64,000 nt of DNA from Massilia pinisoli (GTDB lineage Bacteria; Pseudomonadota; Gammaproteobacteria; Burkholderiales; Burkholderiaceae_D). Numbering within the stretch: position 1 is the stretch's first letter; every line of letters begins with the position of its first letter. Under the pieces are notes generated by a model. The model made no database searches and was not told the origin of the DNA. It saw nothing but the letters and a program-made list of their open reading frames with translations. Positions 28,039 to 37,355 of the stretch are shown here, piece after piece. The stretch is taken from contig NZ_JANUGW010000028.1 of NCBI RefSeq assembly GCF_024753285.1, positions 20,470-84,469 on the forward strand, given 5' to 3'. The translations under genes and the position numbers were made by a program.

Positions 28039-29121
28039 ATGTCATTTTCCTTCAGTCCGGAGCAGAAGCAATCAGCGTTTTGGTTGGCACTCTGGCTGGC
28101 TTGCGGTCTGCTGCTGTACGCCCTCGGTCCCATCCTCACACCGTTCATCGCGGCCGCCATCCTCGCCTACGCCCTGAACGGCGCCGTCGACCGGCTGGAG
28201 CGTTCCCGCCTCGGCAAGTTCCATTTGCCCCGCTCGCTCGCCGTCGCGGCCGTGATCCTCGGATTCCTCGCGGCGGTGACCGCCCTCGTGCTGATCGTCG
28301 TGCCGGTGCTGCGCACGGAACTGCCGCTGCTGCAGGCGCAGATCCCGGACGCGCTCGCGCGCATCGACGCCGCGCTGTCGCCGCGTCTCGCGCAATTCGG
28401 CATCCACATCAAGCTCGACGGCAGCAGCCTGCGCACCATCCTCACGCAGCAGATCATGACGTCGGGCGACGAGATCTGGACCACGGTGCTCGCGTCCGCG
28501 CGCGTGGGCGGCAGCGCGCTGCTGGGCTGGATCGCGACGGGCATCCTGATCCCCGTCGTGCTGTTCTACCTGCTGCTGGACTGGCACCGCCTGCTGCTGC
28601 AGCTGGAAAACGCCGTGCCGCGCCGCTGGGTGCGCCAGACGGTGGGCATGGCGCAGGAAGTCAACGCGCTGCTGGCGCAATACCTGCGCGGCCAGTTGCT
28701 CGTGATGCTCGTGCTGGCCCTGTACTACTCGGCGGCGCTGGCGCTGGCGGGCTTCGAGGTGGCGCTGCCGGTCGGCATATTGACGGGCCTGCTCGTGTTC
28801 ATCCCCTACCTGGGCTACGGCCTGGGGCTCGCGCTGGCGCTGACGGCCGCCATCCTGCAATTCTCCGACTGGAGCGGGGTGATCGCCGTCGCCGTGATCT
28901 ATGGCGCGGGCCAGGTCATCGAAGGCTTTTTCCTCACGCCGCGCCTCGTGGGCGAGCGCATCGGGCTGAATCCGCTGGCCGTGATCTTCGCCCTGCTCGC
29001 GTTCGGCCAGCTGTTCGGCTTCGTCGGCGTGCTGCTGGCGCTGCCGGCGTCCGCGGTGCTGATGGTGGCGTTCCGTCACCTGAAACGCCACTATCTGCGC
29101 AGCAGCTTTTATAATGGCTGA
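28039..29121 (+). CDS. AI-2E family transporter (PerM-like permease)
   Basis: A 360-residue inner-membrane protein with about eight transmembrane helices and the family pattern: LGPILTPFIAAAILAYALNG near the N terminus, RGQLLVMLVLALYYSAAL, GLLVFIPYLGYGLG and GFFLTPRLVGERIGLNPLAVIFAL in the C-terminal half. Members are permeases of uncertain substrate (TqsA exports AI-2; others act as Na+/H+ antiporters). The ATG at 28039 was preferred over an in-frame codon at 27928 because it starts at the first conserved helix. It is followed after 33 bp by hda. Confidence 0.9.
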   Translation: MSFSFSPEQKQSAFWLALWLACGLLLYALGPILTPFIAAAILAYALNGAVDRLERSRLGKFHLPRSLAVAAVILGFLAAVTALVLIVVPVLRTELPLLQAQIPDALARIDAALSPRLAQFGIHIKLDGSSLRTILTQQIMTSGDEIWTTVLASARVGGSALLGWIATGILIPVVLFYLLLDWHRLLLQLENAVPRRWVRQTVGMAQEVNALLAQYLRGQLLVMLVLALYYSAALALAGFEVALPVGILTGLLVFIPYLGYGLGLALALTAAILQFSDWSGVIAVAVIYGAGQVIEGFFLTPRLVGERIGLNPLAVIFALLAFGQLFGFVGVLLALPASAVLMVAFRHLKRHYLRSSFYNG

Positions 29122-29154
29122 TTCAACCGCACACGACATTGTGAGAACCAAGCC

Positions 29155-29847
29155 ATGAAACAGCTGGTGCTCGATTTAGGCGCCGAGCCGGCGCAAAGCC
29201 TCGACACCTTCCAGATAGGGGAAAATGCCGAAATGGCGCATTTGATGCACCAGTTCGCCCAGCGCGCATCGCGCGAGCATTTCTGCTATCTGTGGGGTGA
29301 GACGGGCGCCGGCAAGACGCACCTGCTGCAAGGCCTGGCCGCGACGGACGGCGCGCGCTACATCGCGGCCGACAGTGGCCCGGAGGCGTTCGTGCTCACG
29401 CCCGACGTGAGCCTGTACCTCGTGGACGACGTCGACCAGCTGTCGCCCGAGCGCCAGATCGACGCCTTCGCCCTGTTCAACCAGGTGCGCGAGCATGGCG
29501 CGTACATGGTCTGCACGGGGCCGGTGCCGCCGGCCGTGCTGCCCGTCCGCGAGGACCTGCGCACGCGCATGGGCTGGGGCCTCGTGTACCAGATCCACGG
29601 CCTGTCCGACGACGAGAAGATCGCCGCCCTCACCCAGGCTGCGGAAGCCCGCGGTTTGACGCTGTCGGCCAGCGTGTTACCCTATCTGCTGTCCCATTTC
29701 AAGCGCGACATGCGCTCCCTGTCGACCATGCTGGATGCGCTCGACCAGTATTCGCTCGAGACCCAGCGCCCGGTCACGGTACCGCTGCTGCGCGATTTAT
29801 TGCTACAGGAAAATACCGGCAGCCCACACTCCGAACCCAAAGAATGA
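29155..29847 (+). CDS. hda: DnaA regulatory inactivator Hda
   Basis: Hda, bound to the DNA-loaded beta clamp, stimulates ATP hydrolysis by DnaA and so prevents re-initiation of replication. The 230-residue AAA+ protein starts MKQLVLDL, where QLVLDL (3-8) is the clamp-binding motif. Walker A is GETGAGKT at 48-55 and Walker B is LYLVDDVD. Its stop overlaps the start of the HAD gene (ATGA), so the hda-HAD-pcnB-folK genes form one tightly coupled transcription unit. Confidence 0.95.
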   Translation: MKQLVLDLGAEPAQSLDTFQIGENAEMAHLMHQFAQRASREHFCYLWGETGAGKTHLLQGLAATDGARYIAADSGPEAFVLTPDVSLYLVDDVDQLSPERQIDAFALFNQVREHGAYMVCTGPVPPAVLPVREDLRTRMGWGLVYQIHGLSDDEKIAALTQAAEARGLTLSASVLPYLLSHFKRDMRSLSTMLDALDQYSLETQRPVTVPLLRDLLLQENTGSPHSEPKE

Positions 29848-30518
29848 ACGACCTCGCGCTGTTTGACCTCGACCACACCCTCCTGCCGATCGATTCCGAC
29901 TACGAATGGGGCCAGTTCCTCGTGCGTGAGAAAGTCGTCGACGCCGGCGAACACCAGCGCCGCAACGACGCCTTCTTCGCGCAGTACAACGCCGGGACGC
30001 TCGACCCGGTCGAATACCTCGAATTCGCCCTCGGCACCCTGGCCCGCTTCGACCCGGCTCACCTGAAAGACTTGCAGGCGCAATACATGCGCGACGTGAT
30101 CAAGCCGGCGATTCGCCCGAAAGCGCTGGATCTCGTGCGCAAGCACCAGGACGCGGGCGACCTCGTTGCGATCATCACCGCGACCAACGCATTCGTGACG
30201 ACGCCGATCGCGCGCGAGTTCGGCGTGGAGCACCTGATCGCGGCGAAGCCCGAACTGGACGAGCGCGGCCACCCGACCGGCAAGCTGGCCGGCACGCCCA
30301 CGCAGGGTCACGGCAAGGTGACGCACATGCACGCGTGGCTGGACGGCCTGGGCCGCCCGTTCGACAGCTTCGCGCGCAGCTGGTTCTACAGCGATTCGCA
30401 CAACGACATCCCGCTGCTGTCGGTCGTCTCCCACCCGATCGCGACCAATCCGAGCGAGAAACTGAGCCAACACGCCACCGCCCTCGGCTGGACTTCACTG
30501 CATCTCTTCAATGATTAA
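29844..30518 (+). CDS. HAD-IB family phosphatase (SerB/CicA-like)
   Basis: A 224-residue soluble hydrolase with the catalytic DxD motif at Asp8 and Asp10 (LFDLDHTLL), motif II ITATN and motif III/IV SWFYSDSHNDIPLL. HAD-IB members include phosphoserine phosphatase and CicA; the natural substrate of this subgroup, encoded between hda and pcnB in many Burkholderiales, is not established. It overlaps hda by four and pcnB by eight bases. Confidence 0.92.
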   Translation: MNDLALFDLDHTLLPIDSDYEWGQFLVREKVVDAGEHQRRNDAFFAQYNAGTLDPVEYLEFALGTLARFDPAHLKDLQAQYMRDVIKPAIRPKALDLVRKHQDAGDLVAIITATNAFVTTPIAREFGVEHLIAAKPELDERGHPTGKLAGTPTQGHGKVTHMHAWLDGLGRPFDSFARSWFYSDSHNDIPLLSVVSHPIATNPSEKLSQHATALGWTSLHLFND

Positions 30519-31896
30519 AAAATTCATCCGCAAAATCCTGGGCGTCAAAGACGAGCGCGACCCCACCGAACCCGTGATTCTCGGGCCGGAGCAGCACGGC
30601 ATCGATCCGAAGCTCGTGTCGAACAACGCGGTGCGCGTCACGCAGACCTTGCAGGAAGCCGGGTTCAAGGCGTTCGTCGTCGGCGGCGCCGTGCGCGACC
30701 TGCTGCTGGGCGTGAAGCCGAAGGACTTCGACATCGCCACCGACGCCACGCCCGAGGAAGTGAAAAAGCTGTTCCGCCGCGCGTTCATCATCGGCCGCCG
30801 CTTCCAGATCGTGCACGTGATGTTCGGCCAGGACCTGCTCGAGGTGACGACGTTCCGCGGCAAGGGCAGCGACAACGCGCCGAAGGATGAACACGGCCGC
30901 GTCCTGCGCGACAACGACTTCGGCCCGCAGCACGAGGACGCCGAGCGGCGCGACTTCACCATCAACGCCATGTACTACGACCCGGCCACGCAGACGGTGC
31001 TCGACTACCACGGCGGCATCGAGGACATCCGCGCCAAGGTCCTGCGCATCATCGGCCAGCCGGAAGCGCGCTACCGCGAAGATCCGGTCCGCATGCTGCG
31101 CGTCGTGCGCTTCGCCGCGAAGCTCGGGTTCACGATCGAGCCGGCCACGCGCGCACCGATCCCCGTGATGGCCCCGCTGATCAACAACGTGCCGGCCGCG
31201 CGCGTGTTCGACGAGATGCTGAAGCTGCTGATGAGCGGCCAGGCGCTGGCCTGCCTGAAGGAGCTGCGCTCGTCCGGCCTGCACCACGGCCTGCTGCCGC
31301 TGCTGGACGTCGTGCTGGAACAGCCGATCGGCATGAAGTTCGTGACCCTGGCCCTCGAATCCACGGACACGCGCATCAAGGCCGGCAAGGGCGTGTCGCC
31401 GGGCTTCCTGTTCGCGTCGCTGCTGTGGCACCAGGTGCTGGAAAAGTGGAACGCCTACCGCGCCGCGGGCGAATCGCCGATCCCCGCGCTGCATCTCGCG
31501 GCGGACGACGTGCTCGACAACCAGACCGAGAACCTGGCCCTGCAGCGCCGCATCGCCACCGACATGCGCGACATCTGGGCCATGCAGCCCCGCTTCGAGC
31601 GGCGCAACGGCAAGTCGCCGTATAAACTGCTGGAGCATCCGCGCTTCCGCGCCGGCTTCGACTTCCTGCTGCTGCGCTGCGAATCGGGCGAGCTCGATGC
31701 GGAGATCGGCAACTGGTGGACGACGTTCTACGCCGGCGACGTCGCCGAGCGCGAACGCCTGATCAACACGGCGCGCGACACCGTGCCCTCGAGCCAGAAG
31801 AAACGCCCGCGCCGCCGCAGCCCGCGCCGCGGGGAAGGCGAAGGCAGCGCACCGGCCGACGCGAATTCGAACGCACAGGCGGCCAGCGGCGAATGA
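30511..31896 (+). CDS. pcnB: Poly(A) polymerase I
   Basis: PcnB adds 3' poly(A) tails to RNA and promotes decay of mRNA and small RNAs. The 461-residue protein has the nucleotidyltransferase motif GGAVRDLLLG at 58-67 with the catalytic Asp72 and Asp74 (KDFDIATDAT), the RRDFTINAMYYD segment, RYREDPVRMLRVVRFAAKLG, and a basic C-terminal tail rich in Arg and Lys (KKRPRRRSPRRG) expected to bind RNA. This composition distinguishes it from tRNA CCA-transferase. Its stop overlaps the folK start. Confidence 0.95.
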   Translation: MIKKFIRKILGVKDERDPTEPVILGPEQHGIDPKLVSNNAVRVTQTLQEAGFKAFVVGGAVRDLLLGVKPKDFDIATDATPEEVKKLFRRAFIIGRRFQIVHVMFGQDLLEVTTFRGKGSDNAPKDEHGRVLRDNDFGPQHEDAERRDFTINAMYYDPATQTVLDYHGGIEDIRAKVLRIIGQPEARYREDPVRMLRVVRFAAKLGFTIEPATRAPIPVMAPLINNVPAARVFDEMLKLLMSGQALACLKELRSSGLHHGLLPLLDVVLEQPIGMKFVTLALESTDTRIKAGKGVSPGFLFASLLWHQVLEKWNAYRAAGESPIPALHLAADDVLDNQTENLALQRRIATDMRDIWAMQPRFERRNGKSPYKLLEHPRFRAGFDFLLLRCESGELDAEIGNWWTTFYAGDVAERERLINTARDTVPSSQKKRPRRRSPRRGEGEGSAPADANSNAQAASGE

Positions 31897-32375
31897 TCGC
31901 CTGGATCGGCATCGGCGCGAACCTCGGCGACGCGCGCGCGAACGTGGTCGATGCCATCGAGCGCCTGGCCCGGCTGCCGGGCGCGACACTCCTGCAGGCG
32001 TCGTCTCTGTACCGCACGGCGCCCATCGATTCCTCCGGCGACGACTACGTCAACGCGGTCGCCGCACTCGACACCGACCTCGATGCGCACGCGCTGCTGC
32101 AAGCGCTGCTCGCCATCGAACAGGCGCACGGCCGCGAGCGGCCGTACCGCAACGCACCGCGCACCTTGGATCTCGACCTGCTGCTGTACGGCGACGATGT
32201 CATTGACGATGCGCCCACCTTGATCGTTCCGCATCCGCGCATGCACGAGCGCGCGTTCGTGCTCGCGCCGCTTGCCGAAGTGGCGCGCAATCTCGTCATC
32301 CCAGGGCGTGGTGCCGTGAGCGCCCTGCTCGCGCACGTCAACGACCAAGCCATCGTCCGTCTCGATGCCGTGTAG
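31893..32375 (+). CDS. folK: HPPK, 2-amino-4-hydroxy-6-hydroxymethyldihydropteridine pyrophosphokinase
   Basis: FolK transfers pyrophosphate from ATP to the pterin in folate synthesis. The 160-residue protein starts IAWIGIGANLGDARANV and contains SSLYRTAPID, RPYRNAPRTLDLDLLLYGDDV and VPHPRMHERAFVLAPLAEV, the family signatures. The ATG at 31893 overlaps the pcnB stop; the frame open from 31716 runs through pcnB. Its TAG stop lies inside the repeat at 32372-32403. In other Burkholderiales folK is followed by panB; here an anion permease gene on the other strand intervenes. Confidence 0.97.
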   Translation: MIAWIGIGANLGDARANVVDAIERLARLPGATLLQASSLYRTAPIDSSGDDYVNAVAALDTDLDAHALLQALLAIEQAHGRERPYRNAPRTLDLDLLLYGDDVIDDAPTLIVPHPRMHERAFVLAPLAEVARNLVIPGRGAVSALLAHVNDQAIVRLDAV

Positions 32376-32403
32376 GGTGGGCACCCCTGTGTGTCCACCC
32401 TAC
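32372..32403. repeat. REP-like inverted repeat, copy 2 (holds the folK stop codon)
   Basis: GTAGGGTGG at 32372-32380 and its complement at 32395-32403 enclose a short imperfect centre. Bases 32373-32375 are the folK stop codon TAG. The stop of the convergent permease gene is two bases beyond the other end. Confidence 0.85.
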
Positions 32404-32404
32404 G

Positions 32405-33622
32405 CTAAAAACGCAGTGCTAAGTAGATGCCGGAAATCGCGAGCGTCGCGAGCGTGACCGGCACACCCACGCGCGCGTGCCGCCGCCAGTCGATGGCGAT
32501 ACCGCGCCGCGCCGCCGCATCGACGACGATGATGTTCGCGATGCTTCCCACGATCAGCAGATTGCCCGCCAGCGTGCTGACGAGCGCCAGCATCACGCCG
32601 CCCAGCGGGTGATGGACGACGGGAATCAGCAGCATCACGGCAGGCACGTTGGACACGAGGTTGGACAGCACGAACGTCGTCGCGAACAGCGCGCCCGGCT
32701 GATCCAGGCGCAGGCCGTGCGCGGCCATCCACGCGACCGCTTCCCCCGTCAACCCCGTGCGCTGCAGCGCCGCGTTGACGACGAAGAGGCTCATGAACAG
32801 CACGAGCAGTTCCCAATCCACCAGCCCGAGCATGTTCTGCGACCGCAGCTGGCGGCTCATCAGGAGGACGCCCGCCCCGACGAGCGCCATGTGCTCGCGC
32901 GGCCACGGCGCCACGAGGAAGCCGACCAGCAGCGCGCCCGCGACCACGAGGCCTTTCGTCGTCTGCCACGCGTCGAACGCGATGGCCGGTGCCTGCGCGT
33001 CGGGCGCGGGCGCGGCTTCCTTCCATTGTCCCTTCGCCTGGCGCGCGATCAGCACCCAGCAGAGCACGAGGCCCAGCGCGACCGGCAGGATCGCGTCGAG
33101 GAAGTAGCCGTCGAACGACAAGCGCATCGTCTGGCCGATCAGCATGTTCTGCGGATTGCCGATCAACGTGGCGGCGGAGCCGATGTTCGACGCGCACGCG
33201 AGCGCCAGCAGGAACGGCACGGGCGCGAGCTGGCGCCGCCGGCACGCGTCGACGAGCAGCGGCGCCATCGCGAGGCACACGATGTCGTTGCTGAACACGG
33301 CCGACAGCGCGGCGGACACGCCGATCAGCACGGCCAGCAGGCTCGCGGGACCGAGCGCGAGGCCGGCGAGCTTGTTCGTGACCCAGTCGTAGAAGCCGCC
33401 CAGGCGCATCTGGGCGGAGACGACCATGAAGGCGAACAGCAGGGCCATCGTCGGCAGGTGGATCGAGGCGACGGCCTGCTCGAGGCTCAGTGCGTTGATG
33501 CTGATGAGCGCGATGGCGCCGAGCAGCGCGACGCCCGTGCGGTCGAGCCGCAGGAACGGCAGGCCGCCGAGGATCATGCCGAGATAGACGATGAGGAAGA
33601 TAATGAGGATGGTCGTGGCCAT
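32405..33622 (-). CDS. SLC13/ArsB-NhaD superfamily anion permease (YbiR-like)
   Basis: A 405-residue membrane protein with about eleven hydrophobic helices. The segments ALLFAFMVVSAQM, SAVFSNDIVCLAMAPLL, ASNIGSAATLIGNPQNMLIG and LSNLVSNVPAVMLLIP are the hallmark loops of the ion transporter superfamily that includes ArsB, NhaD and YbiR. The exact substrate (citrate-like anion, arsenite, sodium) cannot be told. It is divergent from panB. Confidence 0.88.
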   Translation of the reverse strand: MATTILIIFLIVYLGMILGGLPFLRLDRTGVALLGAIALISINALSLEQAVASIHLPTMALLFAFMVVSAQMRLGGFYDWVTNKLAGLALGPASLLAVLIGVSAALSAVFSNDIVCLAMAPLLVDACRRRQLAPVPFLLALACASNIGSAATLIGNPQNMLIGQTMRLSFDGYFLDAILPVALGLVLCWVLIARQAKGQWKEAAPAPDAQAPAIAFDAWQTTKGLVVAGALLVGFLVAPWPREHMALVGAGVLLMSRQLRSQNMLGLVDWELLVLFMSLFVVNAALQRTGLTGEAVAWMAAHGLRLDQPGALFATTFVLSNLVSNVPAVMLLIPVVHHPLGGVMLALVSTLAGNLLIVGSIANIIVVDAAARRGIAIDWRRHARVGVPVTLATLAISGIYLALRF

Positions 33623-33768
33623 GGGGTCGACGGATGTCGTCTGCGTTTTCAGGTAAGATCGCGCATCTTAACAAACCGACCCGGGCGCACCTGTCACCGC
33701 AAGCCTGTCCGGGACGGTGGCCACGCCGGGGCGATCCTCCGGCTCATCTCGATTTGCAAAGGAAGACT

Positions 33769-34605
<837 letters not shown>

Positions 34606-34612
34606 TGCGAAG

Positions 34613-35128
34613 ATGAGCATGGCGACGCCGCCGGACACCGCCCGTCTCTTCCTGGCCCTGTGGCCGGACGATGCGGTGCGCGGCCAGCTGCGCGCATGGC
34701 GCGACGCGTGGACGTGGCCGCGGGGCGCGACGCCCGTCCACACGGACAAGCTGCACGTGACCTTGCACTTCCTCGGCAACCAGCCGGCCGTGCGGCTGCC
34801 CGAATTCCTGGATGGGTTGCAGGTGCCCTTCTCGCCATTCAACCTGCAGTTCGGCCGCCCGGAGCTGATGCACGGCGGGATCGCGTGGCTGGCACCGCAC
34901 AGCGAACCGCAAGGATTGCTGGACCTGCATGCGCGCCTGTCCGACGCGTTACTGGCGCTGGGCCTCGCGCCGGAAGCGCGCGCGTACCGGCCGCATGTGA
35001 CGATGGCGCGGCGCGCAAACGGCGCGGGCGTGCCGGCTGCCGGTCCCGCGATCGATTGGGCGGTCGGGGGTTATGCCCTCGTCGAATCGCGCGGCGGCGC
35101 CTACACCGTCCTCAGAACCTACTCGTAG
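34613..35128 (+). CDS. thpR: RNA 2',3'-cyclic phosphodiesterase (2H family, ThpR/LigT)
   Basis: A 171-residue 2H phosphoesterase. The two catalytic motifs are HVT at 48-50 (KLHVTLHFLGN) and HVT at 128-130 (YRPHVTMARR), at the right spacing. The family hydrolyses RNA 2',3'-cyclic phosphates to 2'-phosphates and can ligate 2'-5' ends in vitro. It starts 7 bp after panB and is probably cotranscribed with it. Its stop codon TAG is the first triplet of the repeat that begins at 35125. Confidence 0.93.
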   Translation: MSMATPPDTARLFLALWPDDAVRGQLRAWRDAWTWPRGATPVHTDKLHVTLHFLGNQPAVRLPEFLDGLQVPFSPFNLQFGRPELMHGGIAWLAPHSEPQGLLDLHARLSDALLALGLAPEARAYRPHVTMARRANGAGVPAAGPAIDWAVGGYALVESRGGAYTVLRTYS

Positions 35129-35244
35129 CGTGGACGGCTTGCCGTCCACGCGTTCAACCCGCGCGTGAACAGCCCCCTCCGTTTTCGGTTTCGATCGATT
35201 GACGGCGCGTATCACCGCGTGGACGGCGGAGCCGTCCACCCTAC
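35125..35244. repeat. REP-like composite element, copy 3 (two hairpins; overlaps the MFS 3' end)
   Basis: The outer ends are GTAGCGTGGACGG (35125) and the complement of GTAGGGTGGACGG (ending 35244). Each end forms its own hairpin, a ten-bp stem at 35129-35150 and a nine-bp stem at about 35219-35239. Bases 35126-35128 are the thpR stop. The right-hand hairpin encodes the last residues of the MFS transporter. Confidence 0.85.
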
Positions 35245-36402
35245 GACGCGGCGTGAGTTCGCCGCGATCACGATCCCCGACAACGACAGGATGCCCAGCG
35301 CCACCGCGATATTCGTGTGCGCCGCGATCGACCCGATCAGCGGCGGCGCCATCAACAGCCCAGCATAGCCGAGCGTCGCCACGGTCGCGAGCCCGCCGCC
35401 GGCCGACATCCCCGGCATGCGCGCGGCCGCGGCGAAGATCAGCGGCACGACGTTCGCCGCGGACAGTCCGATCAGCGCGAAGCCCAGCGCCGACAGCAGG
35501 AAATGCGTGCTGACGACGGCCAGCATCAGCCCCGCGAACATCCCGACGCCGCCCGCCACCATCACGCGCAGCGCGCCGAAGCGCAGCACGAGGCGGTCCC
35601 CGGCGAAGCGGCACGCGGCCATCGCCACCGAGAACGCCGAGTAGCCGAAGGCCGCCGTCGCCGCATCGACCTTCGTCCGCTCCGTCAGCAACAGCGCGCT
35701 CCAGTCCACGAGCGCCCCTTCGACGGCGAAGCACAACAGCCCGAGCAAGCCGAGGAACAGCGCGGGCCCGCGCGGCAGCGCGAAATGGCTCGCGTGCGGC
35801 GCCGGCGCCACGGCCAGCAGGCGGCGCGCACACAGGGCGACGACGGCCGCGATCGCGACGCTCACCATCAACGCCCCGCTGCCGTCGCCGAAGCCAGCGC
35901 CGATCAACAAGCCGCCCAGCGCCGCGCCGATGAGGCCACCGAGGCTGTAGAAGCCGTGGAACGACGACATCGTCGGAATGCCGCGCGCCGCCTCGACCTC
36001 GCTGGCGTTGGCGTTCATCGCGACGTCCAGCACACCGTTGCTGGCGCCGAACGCGTATGCCGCGACGAACAGCGGCACGAGGCCGCCCACGTTCATCAAC
36101 AAGGCGCTCGTGAGCGCGAACAGCAGGCCCGCGCCGATCACGACGGCGCGCGTGCCCCAGCGCCCGGCCATCCAGCCGGACAGCGGCATCGCGGAGATCG
36201 CGCCGCCGGCGATGGTCAAGAGCAGGAAGCCGAGCACGCCAGTGTCGATGCCCGCGCGCGCCTGCACGAGCGGCACGTGCGCGGCCCACACGCCGATACC
36301 GGCGCCGTTGAGCAGGAAGATCGTCGACACGGACCAGCGCGCGGCATTCAGGCCCGTCGCGGGTGCGCGTTCGAGCGCGTTGGCGTCGTCGAGGCGGCTC
36401 AT
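35212..36402 (-). CDS. MFS transporter (YbjJ-like)
   Basis: A 396-residue major facilitator with about twelve hydrophobic helices. The first, ARWSVSTIFLLNGAGIGVWAAHVP, and the loop SGWMAGRWGTRAVV (motif A-like) fit the YbjJ/fucose-permease-like branch. The ATG at 36402 overlaps the DeoR regulator's stop (ATGA), so regulator and transporter are coupled and the cargo may be a sugar or sugar derivative. The final ten residues (VGWTAPPSTR) and the stop are encoded by the repeat at 35125-35244, so this tail is probably not native to the family. The open frame upstream of 36402 reads through the regulator gene. Confidence 0.9.
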   Translation of the reverse strand: MSRLDDANALERAPATGLNAARWSVSTIFLLNGAGIGVWAAHVPLVQARAGIDTGVLGFLLLTIAGGAISAMPLSGWMAGRWGTRAVVIGAGLLFALTSALLMNVGGLVPLFVAAYAFGASNGVLDVAMNANASEVEAARGIPTMSSFHGFYSLGGLIGAALGGLLIGAGFGDGSGALMVSVAIAAVVALCARRLLAVAPAPHASHFALPRGPALFLGLLGLLCFAVEGALVDWSALLLTERTKVDAATAAFGYSAFSVAMAACRFAGDRLVLRFGALRVMVAGGVGMFAGLMLAVVSTHFLLSALGFALIGLSAANVVPLIFAAAARMPGMSAGGGLATVATLGYAGLLMAPPLIGSIAAHTNIAVALGILSLSGIVIAANSRRVVGWTAPPSTR

Positions 36403-37187
36403 GCGCGCCCCCTTGCCGCCGGCGCGGCCAGCACGATCTCGGGCGCGCGCGCGCCCCGGCGCAGGCGCGCGAGCACGTCGGGCGCCGCATCCGCTTCCAG
36501 CACGAGGCGGTCGATGTCGGCGAGCGGCGCGATGAGGAACGGGGCCGGCGCTTCCAGGCGCTCGTTCAGCACGGCGACGACGCGCCGGCTGGCCGCCGCC
36601 AGCATCGCCTGCTTGACGACGGCTTCCTCGGCGTCGCTCGCGCCCAGGCCGCGGTCGACCTCGACGCTGCACACGCCGACGATGGCCAGGTTCACGCGCA
36701 GGCGCTGGATGTCCGCCACGGTCTGCGCGCCCAGCACGGCGCCCGCGTGGGCCGAATAGATCCCGCCCAGCAGCACGACGCGCGTCGCGCGCAAGTGGTC
36801 CAGTCCCAGCGCGACCTGCGGACTGTTCGTGATGATGGCGGCGGCGCGGCCGTCTTCCAGCAGGCGCGCGAACGCGAGATTCGTCGTGCCGGCGTCGACG
36901 AGCACCGTGTCGCCCGGCTGCACAGAGTCGGCCAGCGCGCGCGCCAGCATGGCCTTGCGCGCCTCGTCCGCGTCGAGCCGCTGCCCGAAGCTGGGTTCCG
37001 CGCGCGTGCGCCGCATCGCGCCGCCGTGCACGCGGCGCAGCAGGCCGGCCGCGTCCAGGTCGCGCAGGTCGCGCCGGATCGTGTCTTCCGATATGCCGAG
37101 CCGCTGCGCCAGTTCGGCCGCCAGCACCTTGCCCTGCTGCTCGACCGTGTCGACGATGTGTTGCCGTCGTTCTTCCGCCAATTGCAT
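36399..37187 (-). CDS. DeoR/GlpR family transcriptional regulator
   Basis: A 262-residue repressor-type protein. The N-terminal winged helix reads RRQHIVDTVEQQGKVLAAELAQRLGISEDTIRRDLRDLDAAGLLRRVHGGA, the classical DeoR pattern, and the C-terminal sugar-phosphate sensing domain contains LVDAGTTNLAFARLL and VNLAIVGVCSVEVDRGLG. The ATG at 37187 follows AGGAGG. It most likely controls the coupled MFS gene and senses a phosphorylated sugar. Confidence 0.95.
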   Translation of the reverse strand: MQLAEERRQHIVDTVEQQGKVLAAELAQRLGISEDTIRRDLRDLDAAGLLRRVHGGAMRRTRAEPSFGQRLDADEARKAMLARALADSVQPGDTVLVDAGTTNLAFARLLEDGRAAAIITNSPQVALGLDHLRATRVVLLGGIYSAHAGAVLGAQTVADIQRLRVNLAIVGVCSVEVDRGLGASDAEEAVVKQAMLAAASRRVVAVLNERLEAPAPFLIAPLADIDRLVLEADAAPDVLARLRRGARAPEIVLAAPAARGRA

Positions 37188-37355
37188 AACACCTCCTGTG
37201 AGGCCGCCACTGTACACGCTCCAGCACAAACACGCAACAAAGCGCTCAAACACGCATAAACATGCATAGCGTATCTTTTCGTTAACTCCAGTCGCCGGAT
37301 GGTTGGACGGGGATGCGTTCGTTGCTACACTGGCTCGAACAAGTATCGGAACACC

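Noticed and set aside
35212..37233. 673-codon frame that would extend the MFS transporter
   Set aside because: The extension reads the DeoR gene out of frame; the MFS start at 36402 overlaps the DeoR stop in the usual ATGA manner.
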